From contig CM070625.1 of the NCBI GenBank assembly GCA_036346255.1, positions 41,110,520 through 41,174,519 of the forward strand: a stretch of DNA of 64,000 nucleotides. The letters are read 5' to 3'. This DNA comes from Ampelocalamus luodianensis. Taxonomy: Eukaryota > Streptophyta > Magnoliopsida > Poales > Poaceae. Of the stretch, positions 34,265 to 45,474 are shown piece after piece. Positions within the stretch are counted from its first letter, which is position 1, and every line of letters starts with the position of its first letter. Made by a program: the position numbers and the translations under genes. The notes beneath the pieces were generated by a model. The model did no database searches. It worked only from the letters and a program-made list of their open reading frames with translations, and was not told the origin of the DNA.

Positions 34265-34490
34265 TCAACAGACGCCGGTCAGACCGCTACCAAATCGGTC
34301 AGACCGCCGACCTGGCCGATCGACCGCCGACCTGAACACACGAGGCATGGGCGGTCGACCGCCACTGTACGGTCGACCACTTTGAGACTGACAGCGAACT
34401 TTGCCAAAACTCGTGTTTCGCAAACCTTCAACGTCATTGCCAATTGACACATCATCCTAAGATCATGAGCATATCCCCATGATATCCACA
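34265..34490 (-). repeat. Sirevirus LTR tail (226 bp) at 3' end of internal region
   Basis: It matches 43261-43490 of the complete right LTR from TCAACAGACGCCGG to CCACA. The rest of the LTR is missing here. Confidence 0.85.
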
Positions 34491-36193
34491 ATCTCCCTTG
34501 ATGATCACATTGGCAATTCCCAACAAATGCAAGTTTTGAGGTTTGAAAAGTAAAACTCAACGTTTTCGCGCAAAGGCACAACTTGGTCCAAATGCAAGAG
34601 AAAGCAATGGAAATGACCAAGCTGGCTTCAGAATAGCATCGGCAAGTGAGATAAGGCAAAAGAAAACAAGAAAGCTTCAATTTCCAAAGAAGAGTCAAAA
34701 ATCTCACTTAAGGTCCATATGAAAGAACAATTGTTCGAAATGACCTTTGATCATGGTGAGGATCAAGAATTGCAATTCAAGTTCGAGAAGAGCAATAAGA
34801 CCAAAAGAATGCAAATAAGAAACTCCCCCTCACTATGATCCTCAAATTTCAGAAAATTTCAAATTCTCCAATTTTCTCCCTCTTTTTAATACTTTTCCCT
34901 TTTACACATCTTGAAATATCTTCTCCCCCTTTGACAATGGAGTCATCAAGGAATCACGCCTTCCTCTCATCCAGAGATAACAAATGCAGAACGAGGAAAA
35001 AACATAAGAAGGAGCATGCATGAAATGTAATGAAGTGGCTTCATATTTTTGTATTTTTCAATTTTGGATTACAAGAAGCTTTGGAGATTACCAAAAGAAC
35101 AAGCTAGCATCTCAAATTTTGCATAAACACCATATCAGCCTGAATGCGCTAGCAAGATCATGATAAGACATATATAACAAAGCTAACGCAGGAAGGCTCA
35201 AAGTAAAGCAATAAATTTTAGCATTTTAAGCAACGCTTCAAATCTAGCAAGTCCATCAACAGAAATCCTAAAATGATACTGGCCATGTCAAAATGTCAAT
35301 GTGAGACCAAGACGCTAACAATGACCACATTAAGAGACAAACAAGTCCTGAATTGAATCATTTTGCTCAAATTGTCTCAAACGCCCATTTTTCAACAGAT
35401 TTTCATTTGCAAAGGAATATTGAAGTTGATGAAAGGTATATCTTAGTGAAGAAGATCCTGGACTAGGAGCCATTCACAAACTCTTCCTAAGCTTCTACCC
35501 ATTTGATAATTCATTTTCTTATCCACGTGCTAGATCTCAAGCTTTGCCTCGACCATCTTAAGCACAAAAGGCTTAAAAGAATGGTCTAGATCATCCAAAA
35601 CTCCCCCTGAGTTCATGCCTAGTGCAATGGCAAGCCGTCTCATGAGAAAGAATTGGTGAGATCAGTTTTTTCGCACAAAAGAGACCTCCCTTTTTTTTGT
35701 TCACAAGAGCAGATTTAGATTCTTAAAAGAACAAGAAGCTCAAGTAATGATCAACACTAGATTCAAGAGCTAACACCGCAATTTTGACAGGGCCAATGTC
35801 ACAAAAGGAGCACTAATTTTGCAACTAGCTAAAACATTCACAAATTGCAGTTTTTTTAGTTCAAGTTGTCTTAAAGTTCTAGCTCATTCAGCAAAGACTT
35901 AGCTACACATGTGAAAGCATGATAATTCTAGCAAGTCAAAGAACTAAACATGGCATTGAGCAGAATTGAAATACTAAAAGCTCAAAAAGGGTAATAAGCA
36001 AAGCTTCATCAATTTTAAAAGACAAGCAGAAAAGCTTATATTACAATGCATCTTTTTGGTTTTTCATATGAATGCAGTATGAAACAATGAGATGCACACA
36101 AACTTAAAAAGCCTAAAAAGATCAAAAAGATCAAAAGAAGATCAAGAAAAGATCAAATGAACAAGGTAAGATCAGAAAAGATCAAACTCCCCC
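34491..36193 (-). other. Sirevirus pol-LTR spacer with repeated polypurine tracts
   Basis: A non-coding region of about 1.7 kb between the pol stop and the 3' LTR. AGGGGGAG (minus strand) recurs at 34823-34830, 34923-34930, 35601-35608 and 36187-36194, with a variant beside the LTR at about 34492-34500. Multiple polypurine tracts in this position are a known sirevirus hallmark. No env-like ORF is seen. The region is repeated at 43491-45223. Confidence 0.75.
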
Positions 36194-38760
36194 TCAAACC
36201 AAACCGTAGGGATAAATTACCCCTAACTCACTTCTCAAGGTGGCAAACCTAGTTGGATCTAAAGGCTTGGTGAGGATATCAGCCAATTGAGCCTCGGACT
36301 CCACGAAATGCAAGCACAATATCACCCTTCTCGACATGATCTCTAAGAAAGTGATAGCGAATGTCTATGTGCTTGGTCCTAGAGTGTTGCACGGGGTTTT
36401 TAGCAATGTTAATCGAAGTGTTATCGCGAGAAAAGAGGAACACTATCAAATGCCAACCCAAAATCCTTAAGAGTGGACACCATCCACAAAATCGACTACT
36501 GACAACTAGCGTGACTACATATTCACTTGAAGATGGATTGTGCAACATGAAGATTGCTTCCTAGAAGACCAAGAGACAAGAGAAGTGCCTAGGAAGTGAC
36601 AAGTGCACGAGGTACTCTTCCTATCTAGCCGACACCATAAAATCAGAATCAAAACCCCGAATGGACAATGAAGACGGCGAGAATACCAAATGCCATCTTG
36701 GAGGGTAGAGTGTAAATATCGAAGATGCGCTTAACGGCTTGGCGATGGGAAGTCCTCGGAGGCGCTGAAACCTCGCACGCAGGCGCATCGTGAAGTGGAT
36801 GTCGGTCTTGAGGCCGTCAGTGCGAAGGAGCCAATCATGTTTGCGGTACTCATGTTGATCCACGCCTTCTCCTTCCTCATCTGGATCCAAAGCGATCGAA
36901 ATCGACATGGGAGTGGCGATCGGCTTGCGATCACCATCTCGGCGCTTGGCGGATCCTTGGTGTGCCGTCGATGGATGAAGATCCCTTCCTTGCATTGCTT
37001 GATTTGAAGCCCTGTAGTAGTTGAGTTCTCCCATCATGCTCATCTCAAATTCCTGGACATTGTCTCGTAAAAATTGGAAACAAGAGCATGAGAAGAACCA
37101 CCAAAGATAATATCATCTACATAAATCGAGCAAGCGAAAGTCATTGCCACGCCTAAGGATGAGCAGGTCTTGTCTACCTTACCCATCTCAAAATCATTCT
37201 TAAGCGAAAGGTCTTAAGTCTATCATACTGTGCTCTAGGGGCTTGCTTAAGACCATACAAGGCTTTGGATAGCTTGAAAATATGATGTGGATGCTTGGGA
37301 TTCTCAAAGCCTGGGGGTTGTCTAACATACACTTCCTCCTCTATAAAACCATTCAAAAATGCACTCTTAACATCCATCTAATATAATCTAAAGCCCTTAG
37401 AAGCAGCAAATGCAAGCAGAATGCGAATGGCTTCCAATCTAGCAACAGGAGCAAATGTCTCATCAAAGTCTAACCCCTCAACTTGGCTAAAACCCTGAGC
37501 TACCAATCTAGCCTTGTTTCTAACCACAGAACCATCCTCATTTTGTTTATTTTTGAACACCCAACGGGTTCCTATCACATTATGACCACTAGGAGGTTCT
37601 ACTAGATTCCGGACCTTATTCCTCTCAAAATTCTCTAACTCCTCATGCATGGCATTGACCAGACTAGAATCGGATAACGCATGTGATATATCGCGGGTTC
37701 GAAAGAAGCAACAAATGCGAATGAGTAGAGACTTGGATCGTGATACAGGCGAGTGACTCGCTCATTAAGATTACCAATCATCGATCCGGAGGATGATGCC
37801 TCTGAATATGAAGTGGAGCGCCGGGAGACAATATCTCCTCAACCTCCGCAGTCTTGTTGATGAAGAAGATGCGGCGAGCCTCAATTGGAGGTGAAGCGAT
37901 CGTGCGAGTTCGGAGCTTGGGCAGAGCCTCAACGGCAGTGGAGGACAAGTATCGCCTTTGTCATCATCTTCCTCCACAAAAATGCTTTCACACTGTGTAT
38001 TACACGAATGTCGGATCTAGCTACAGGGCTAGTCTCATCAAAAGTGACATTGCATGTCTCCTGGACAATATTAGTTTCAACATTAAAAACCCGAAAACCC
38101 CTCGAATGTGCAGGATAACCCAGAAATAAACCATCAAAAGTTCTTGATTCAAATTTATCTAGATTTCATGTCTTAAGAATGAAACACTTAGCTCCAAAAC
38201 TCGAAAATGAGAAGCAGAGGGTTTTCTACCAAAACGAAGCTCATATGAAGTTTTGCCCAAAGAAGGTCTCAAGAAGACACGATTTGCAATATGGCAAGTC
38301 AGTAGAAATAGCTTCGCCCAAAACCTCCTCGGTGTGCTATACTCATCTAGCATTGTCCTAGCCATCTCGACTAAGGTTCTGTTCTTCCTTTCCACAACGC
38401 CATTACGTTGAGGGCGTGTGGAGAAGAGAATCGATGCTCAATTCGCGCCAAAGACAAAAAGAGGCAAGCGAGACATTCTTGAACTCCGTGCCATTATCAT
38501 CATGGATCGCTCTCAAGGCACCGAGAAAATTCGAAGCCAAACGAAGAACAAGATCACGATAAAAACCAAAATCTTCATCCTTCAAAGCAAGAAAGAACAC
38601 CCAAGTGTATCTCGAAAAATCATCAACTATGACAAGAATGTACCACTTGCCACCAATTGACCGAACCTAGCGGGACCAACGGTATCCATATGAAGCAATT
38701 GTCGGTCCGTCGGTCATGACCAAAGTCACCGAATGGTGTGAGGCGGCAACTTGCTTGCCA
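36194..38760 (-). pseudogene. Sirevirus pol: integrase, reverse transcriptase, RNase H
   Basis: Read on the minus strand the order is integrase then RT then RNase H, which defines copia. Integrase has DDNGTEFKN (about 38510-38540) and ERKNRTLVEMARTML. RT has VIGTRWVFKNKQNEDG and VARLEAIRILLAFAA (37378-37650), DVKSAFLNGFIEEEVYV (37320-37377), YGLKQAPRA and the catalytic YVDD at 37112-37123. RNase H has LADILTKPLDPTRFATLR before the stop at 36194-36196, preceded by KHIDIRYHFLRDHVEKGD. Every domain is fragmented by one- or two-base frameshifts, several in GC-rich positions, and part of the RNase H segment (about 36550-36620) is scrambled. Confidence 0.9.
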
Positions 38761-39099
38761 TGCCTACGAGGCGCACATCAAACATCCTTGGCGGCTTTGA
38801 GTTTGGGCAAACCTCTCATGAGATCAAGGTTGCTAACTCGCGTCAGATGATCAAAACCAATGTGCCCCAAACGTCGGTGCCAAAGCCAGAACTCAGAAGA
38901 AGGTGTAAACAAACATTTAAGAGAACCAGCAAGAGATTCAAAAAATCAGCTCCAAAGATACTAGCAACTCTATAAATCCCAAAAACGAGCTCACCAAAGA
39001 ATCAAGCACCCGACAAGCATTTTTCTTAAATATAGTCTCATAACCATCGTCAAGAAGCGTGTGAGACGAGTAAGTTAAACCTAAGCTTGTCCACAAGGG

Positions 39100-41550
39100 C
39101 GCGTCCTTTAGGATGAAATTGTCATTCACCACGATTGTTCTGTTCCTTCAATCCGCCCTTGAGTATTGTCTCCAAAGGTGATGAGGACATCACCTATCGA
39201 CCGCGTGAAGGAGGTGAACCATTTTGAGTCTCGGTCATGTGGCGTGAGCAGTGAGTCGACGAACCATGTGTCCTTCCTTCCGCGGTGATCCTGAAAATCA
39301 AGGCACAAAAGAACGATGTGTCTCAATACTGAGGTTAGTTAAACATGACTTGGGAACCCAGTACTGAGACACACGTCTGCGAGTAGTATGCAAAGCAGAA
39401 GTGCTATCCTTGATTCTATTTGAAATTCTGTTGTGAGCAATGGTTACTCTAACATGAGAGTTATCGTGTCTAGGAGCATGAGCATCATTAGCATGTGAAA
39501 TAAATCCTAGACCAGGTTTCTTCCTTTCTAAATTACCATGTCTCATAAAAGCTCTAGGTTGATTAGATGACATTCTAGCAAGATTTTTCTTAGCATTTTT
39601 CAACCTCGCCAATGAGAACTCAACCAAATGCCTATCCTTCTTGCAATAGGTGCAATGGTACTTGGTACCACTGGGAGAAGCACCTTTTGGTGAGCAGATG
39701 GTTGGGCAAAACCTGCAGATTTGAAAGTGATCTTTGCAGGTTGGGTATCAAATTCAACTAAGCCATTTCTCAAAATTTGAATGTCATTAGATTTATCCCG
39801 GGCAAAGTTGTATCCTAACCCTTGCTTCTTATAAGGAGTTTTTGACTTGTCAAGAATCATGTTTAATTGTTTCTTACCTTTAGAAAATCTTTCTAATGTG
39901 TCATTAAGGTAAGCAATTTCTTTTCTAAGGTTAACACATGAATCACACGTTTTAGCATCAAACCTCTTCTTATAAAGAGCAACTTCAAGCTTAAGAGCTT
40001 CACATGAAGCACAAGTAGCAAAATTATCTTGTCCTTAAGCTTGGCATATTTAGCTCTAGCCGCTTCTACAACATCATGTAATTCACGTTCACGTTCTAAG
40101 CGAGCGAGCAAGAGCTAGATTCAACCACATCGAAACAACCAACATGCTAGACTTTAAGCATTTTTCGCAGGAGCGATTTAACTTCAATTAGCTCGGTTCT
40201 AGCATTTTCAAGTTGTTGCAAAGCAATATCATGAGCAGTTGCGGTTTAGCAAATTCAGAATGTAAAGCATAGCAGGATGAACATTCATCAGATTCAAGAC
40301 TCTTAGCATTCACAAGTTCTAATGTGAGTTTCTTTACTTGTGACTCTAACTCCTCATTCTTAGTCATGATGAACTTTAAAGCTTTATCCTGACCTAGCAT
40401 TTGCTCATAGACAGTTTCACATCTAGCAAAGAGAACATCATAAGAAGGAGATACCTCATTGTTGTCTTTGATGTCGTCGAGTCGACCATGAAGCACATGC
40501 TTTGGTGAAGTCCTTGGCCTTCCCTTCTTGTCTTGAGGAGCTCCTCCTCCTTGTCCTCCTCGCTCCCGAGTCCACATCACTCAAGGATCGATCTCCAAGA
40601 GCGGTAAGAACCCGTGAGCAGCCTTCTGAGCTTGGCATCATCAAACTGGACTTGCGCCCGAGGCTTCTTCCAAGTTGGCTTTTCATCCTTGTGGTTGCTC
40701 TTACCTTTCAGCTTGGGGCAATTTGCCGGATGTGATTAAGCTCTCCACACTCATAACAAGTCACAGGGCCGCTCTTTTTTATTTCTCATATTGTTGTAGG
40801 CCCGTGTGAACTTCTTAATCAAAAGCGCCATCTCGGCTCAGAATACTCTCAAGATCCTCTTCTTGGATTGCGATAAAGAAGCAAGTGAAAAACCGAAGAA
40901 GACTCAAATGACCCATCGAGGCTCTCTTGGCGGTGCGCTACCAAAGCCATATTACCTTTCTTTGAATGGTCACTTTACGGATCTCATGAGTCTTGAGCTT
41001 GCTATAGAGCAGCTCAAAGTCGATCGAGAAAAGTTGACATTTTCTGAATAGCGGTAGCCTTTATCTCCCACTCCACGGTGTTGATTGCAAATGGGAGATG
41101 GATGGCATTTTCGATCGAGTAAATTCAATACCAACAGACTTCATCGATTTATCAACGTGTTGAAGCGATGAAAATGTCATCGATGCTCTCACCAGACGCA
41201 TCTCGAATTTGTTATATTCTCTCTTATAGACTGGCGCGCACTTGTTTGATTTGGGAAGAACCCTCATGATAGGTTTGAGAGTCTTCCAAATCTCATGTGC
41301 GATCTCGAGATTGCAAATCCTATCATATTCTGTCTACCAAGCCCACCATACAGAAAATTCTTTGCCTTACGGTCATTAGCCAAAAGAGCTTGAGCGGCGT
41401 AGCAACCTCGAGCAAGATTAGCGGACCTCGAACAACCTCCCAAATACCTCGTGGTTCGCTCTCAAGAAAGACACGCATGCAGTTCTTCCAAAAGGCATAG
41501 TCGTGCCCATCGAAGATATGCGGTTTGGAAGAGTACTTATCCATCGCCAA
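39100..41550 (-). pseudogene. Sirevirus gag and protease region
   Basis: Gag starts at ATG 41550 (MAMDKYSSKPHIFDGHDYAFWKN...) 50 bases inside the LTR, with GIWEVVRGP typical of copia gag. A middle part (about 40190-40450) encodes heptad-like Leu/Lys/Glu stretches (EELESQVKKLTLELVNAKSL), a predicted coiled coil as described in sirevirus gag. A CCHC knuckle (CYECGELNHIR) lies near 40715-40765, frameshifted before its last cysteine. Further fragments at 39298-39860 and about 39100-39300 probably cover the gag end and the protease. The frame is broken many times. Start and domain identity are firm, borders approximate. Confidence 0.78.
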
Positions 41551-41580
41551 GTTCAGTGACCGGTTAAGATCAAGAATGAA

Positions 41581-41600
41581 CTAACCGGGCTCGATACCAC
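41581..41600 (-). other. Sirevirus primer binding site
   Basis: The minus strand reads TGGTATCGAGCC directly after the LTR end, matching the initiator tRNA-Met primer site with one base missing. Confidence 0.8.
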
Positions 41601-43490
41601 TGTTGGACCAAAAGGCGACTAGAGGGGGTGAATAGGAGCACGATCTCTTTTCTCCCAAAATCAATTCAATACGAATCTCACTCCAATAGCTATGAAAGCT
41701 ATGAAGATCAATCAATCATGCACAACGGAAGACTTGTATTGAACCAACTCAAAACCCCAAAGTAAAATCAACACAAAACCAAAACACGAGGCTCGGGTGG
41801 TCGACCTCTCACGGGCGGTCGGACCCGATCCAAGCGGTCGAACCGCTACCTCGGGCGGTCGGACCGATTTCACGGAGGTCGGACCTGCGGTTCGATGAGC
41901 AGAGAAAACAGCGACAAACCAAACGCAAATTGATCAAACTTTTGATTCGTGCATCCAAACTTCGTGAAATTTGACACACACTACCTAAGTATGTCGGAAC
42001 CTATTCCAAGCAACGATCGTGATAATTCTTGCCAAGATTCTGACCTTCTACGGTTTGAGCGAAGTTAGGTCAAAACCGAGTCAAAGCGAAAATATGATCT
42101 TGAGACTTGCTCGTGAGTGATTGATGATCTTGATGATCCTAGATGTATTCTCACACGTCACAACAAGCTAAATCACGTCAAGAAACTAAGCAATAACTCA
42201 CGGATCAAACAAAGACTCAATTCATCAAAAGAGAGAAAGAAAGCACATGAACTCACTTTTGAAGAAACTTTCTTTGGATTGATTTGATCAGTTTACTGAC
42301 CACTCCATCAATGGATGACAAAGACTCAATACATGAGCACGAAATCCAATCCAACTCTCTAGAACCCTAACCTCCTCTCCCTAAGCAAATTAGGGTTTCT
42401 AAACAATGAAACATCGAAAGGTAGGGGAAAGGTGCAGCCACCTCCCTCCTCTATTTATAGTGGAGGCTTAGGGTTTCTAATAGAGTCTCCCTAATGGGCT
42501 CCCGTTAAGGCCCAAAACAAACAGGTGACACACGCACGCATTTTAAAGCGCCGTGTCCATATTGTGCGGCACTCGCTGCTCGCCACGTGTAGGTTGATCC
42601 AACGGCTCTCATCATGTCGGCAAGTCTCTCCCATCCGGCTCCCACCGAAACCACCATGGCACTTGCACCACCCCCGCGCCGCAGATTCAACGGTCGCACC
42701 GAACCGCCTGCGTTCGGTCACCTTTGTCCATCTTGCACCATGCTTGAGTCCAATGACTTCACCCGGCATCGTCGATCGTTTTGAACCTCGACTCTCCAAG
42801 CCTAGTCCCGATCATCCTCGCCGTTGACCGTCGTTGACCACCAAGCAACTTTGCACAACAATAGACAAGCAAATCGAATTCGGGAACAAGTTCTTCACAA
42901 CTTGACCCGTTAGTCAAAACATGCATCATGCAACACATATGCCATGAAATCCACGAACTTGACCTAACAAGCAACCATCGCGCCACACGCGGCGACTTAA
43001 GTGAAAACCGGTCGACCGCTAGCCTTGGCGGTCGACACCTCCTATGCCGATCGGCCATGTAAGGCGGTCGATCGCCACAAAGGACTTAGCGAAATTTCAA
43101 CGCTGAAATCCGCAACCTCTCGAAATTTAAAGCGAATAGAACTTTTGGTGGAAGCTCTAAAAATTATGGGACCAAGTGCGAGAATCTCCTCACTTGCCTA
43201 CACCTCTATTTTTGGCCCAGCCTCAAACTCCAAAGTCACTCAACTTGCCGGTCCGACCGCTCAACAGACGCCGGTCAGACCGCTACCAAATCGGTCAGAC
43301 CGCCGACGGCGGTCGGACGCCGACCACAGAACACCGAGGCAAGGCGGTCGACCGCCACTGTGGCGGCCGACCGCTTTGAGACTCCGACAGAACCGAACTT
43401 TGCCAAAACTTCGTGTTTCGCAAACCTTCAACGTCATTGCCAATTGACACATCATCCTAAGATCATGAGCATATCCCCATGATATCCACA
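41601..43490 (-). repeat. Sirevirus 5' LTR, right copy (1890 bp)
   Basis: Matches the LTR at 31872-33780 from TGTTGG to CCACA. Most differences are small deletions, often removing a G or C in CGGTCGGACCG palindromes. The TATA box is at 42451-42460. It is followed not by flanking DNA but by a second copy of the pol-LTR spacer. Confidence 0.9.
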
Positions 43491-45223
43491 ATCTCCCCCT
43501 TGATGATCACATTGGCAATTCCCAACAAATGCAAGTTTTGAGGTTTGAAAAGTAAAAACTCAACATTTTCGCGCAAAGGCACAACTTGGTCCAAATGCAA
43601 GAGAAAGCAATGGAAATGACCAAGCTGGCTTCAGAATAGCATCGGCAAGTGAGATAAGGCAAAAGAAAACAAGAAAGCTTCAATTTCCAAAGAAGAGTCA
43701 AAAATCTCACTTAAGGTCCATATGAAAGAACAATTGTTCGAAATGACCTTTGATCATGGTGAGGATCAAGAATTGCAATTCAAGTTCAGAAGAGCAATAA
43801 GACCAAAAGAATGCAAATAAGAAACTCCCCTCACTATGATCCTCAAATTTAGAAAATTTCAAATTCTCCAATTTTCTCCTCTTTTAATACTTTTCCCTTT
43901 TACACATCTTGAAATATCTTCTCCCCCTTTGACAATGAGTCATCAAGGAATCACGCCTTCCTCTCATCCAGAGATAACAAATGCAGAACGAGGAAAAAAC
44001 ATAAGAAGGAGCATGCATGAAATGTAATGAAGTGGCTTCATATTTTTGTATTTTTCAATTTTGGATTACAAGAAGCTTTGGAGATTACCCAAAAGAACAA
44101 GCTAGCATCTCAAATTTTGCATAAACACCATATCAGCCTGAATGCGCTAGCAAGATCATGATAAGACATATATAACAAAGCTAACGCAGGAAGGCTCAAA
44201 GTAAAGCAATAAATTTTAGCATTTTAAGCAACGCTTCAAATCTAGCAAGTCCATCAACAGAAATCCTAAAATGATACTGGTCATGTCAAAATGTCAATGT
44301 GAGACCAAGACGCTAACAATGACCACATTAAGAGACAAACAAGTCCTGAATTGAATCATTTTGCTCAAATTGTCTCAAACGCCCATTTTTCAACAGATTT
44401 TCATTTGCAAAGGAATATTGAAGTTGATGAAAGGTATATCTTAGTGAAGAAGATCCTGGACTAGGAGCCATCCACAAACTCTTCCTAAGCTTCTACCCAT
44501 TTGATAATTCATTTTCTTATCCACATGCTAGATCTCAAGCCTTGCCGCGACCATCTTAAGCACAAAAGGCTTAAAAGAATGGTCTAGATCATCCAAAACT
44601 CCCCCTGAGTTCATGCCTAGTGCAATGGCAAGCCGTCTCATGAGAAAGAATTGGTGAGATCAGTTTTTTCGCACAAAAGAGACCTCCCTTTTTTTGTTCA
44701 CAAGAGCAGATTTAGATTCTTAAAAGAACAAGAAGCTCAAGTAATGATCAACACTAGATTCAAGAGCTAACACCGCAATTTTGACAGGGCCAATGTCACA
44801 AAAGGAGCACTAATTTCGCAACTAGCTAAAACATTCACAAATTGCGGTTTTTTTTTAGTTCAAGTTGTCTTAAAGTTCTAGCTCATTCAGCAAAGACTTA
44901 GCTACACATGTGAAAGCATGATAATTCTAGCAAGTCAAAGAACTAAACATGGCATTGAGCAAGAATTGAAATACTAAAAGCCAAAAAGGGTAATAAGCAA
45001 AGCTTCATCAATTTTAAAAGACAAGCAGAAAAGCTTATATTACAATGCATCTTTTTGGTTTTTCATATGAATGCAGTATGAAACAATGAGATGCACACAA
45101 ACTTAAAAAGCCTAAAAAGATCAAAAGGATCAAAAGAAGATCAAGAAAAGATCAAATGAACAAGGTAAGATCAGAAAAGATCAAACTCCCCCTCAAACCA
45201 AGCCGTAGGGATAAATTACCCTA
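43491..45223 (-). repeat. Second copy of sirevirus pol-LTR spacer
   Basis: Matches 34491-36215 with the same polypurine tracts. It ends precisely near the pol stop and joins an LTR tail at 45224 through the shared bases ACTCA. Confidence 0.85.
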
Positions 45224-45474
45224 ACTCAACTTGCCGGTCCGACCGCTCATCGACGCCGGCCGATCACTACTAAATCGTCGATCGGGCGACCGCGGCGGTC
45301 GGGCCGCCAAAGACAACACCCGGCATGGGCGGTCGACCGCCACCAGGCCGATCTCGATCGCTTGAGACTGACAGAACCGAACTTTGCCAAACTTCGTGTT
45401 TCCGCAAACCTTCAACGTCATTGCCAATTGACACATCATCCTAAGATCATGAGCATATCCCCATGATATCCACA
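45224..45474 (-). repeat. Sirevirus LTR tail at right boundary
   Basis: About 250 bp of LTR end (ACTCAACTTGCCGG to CCACA) followed by AACTC and outer gypsy LTR sequence. It forms the right edge of the sirevirus nest. Confidence 0.85.

Larger units (their letters stand above)
31872..45474 (-). mobile_element. Ty1/copia sirevirus (Maximus/SIRE type), rearranged
   Basis: LTRs begin TGTTGGACCGAAAAGGCG on the + strand and end CATGATATCCACA, so on the minus strand they read TGTGGATATC...CCAACA. Complete LTRs lie at 31872-33780 and 41601-43490. LTR tails lie at 34265-34490 and 45224-45474. TSD AACTC flanks the outermost ends (31867-31871, 45475-45479) but also follows the LTR ending at 33780. Between the LTRs are the pol 3' UTR, pol and gag on the minus strand. 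The long coiled-coil gag, multiple AGGGGGAG tracts downstream of pol and initiator-Met primer site fit sireviruses. The extra LTR pieces show that the locus was rearranged. Confidence 0.88.

Noticed and set aside
34491..36193. Possible env-like gene between pol and the 3' LTR, known in some SIRE elements
   Set aside because: No ORF over about 60 codons on the element strand and no membrane-protein pattern.
42491..43447. ORFs of 99-148 residues in the right sirevirus LTR
   Set aside because: LTR sequence, not conserved as protein between LTR copies.
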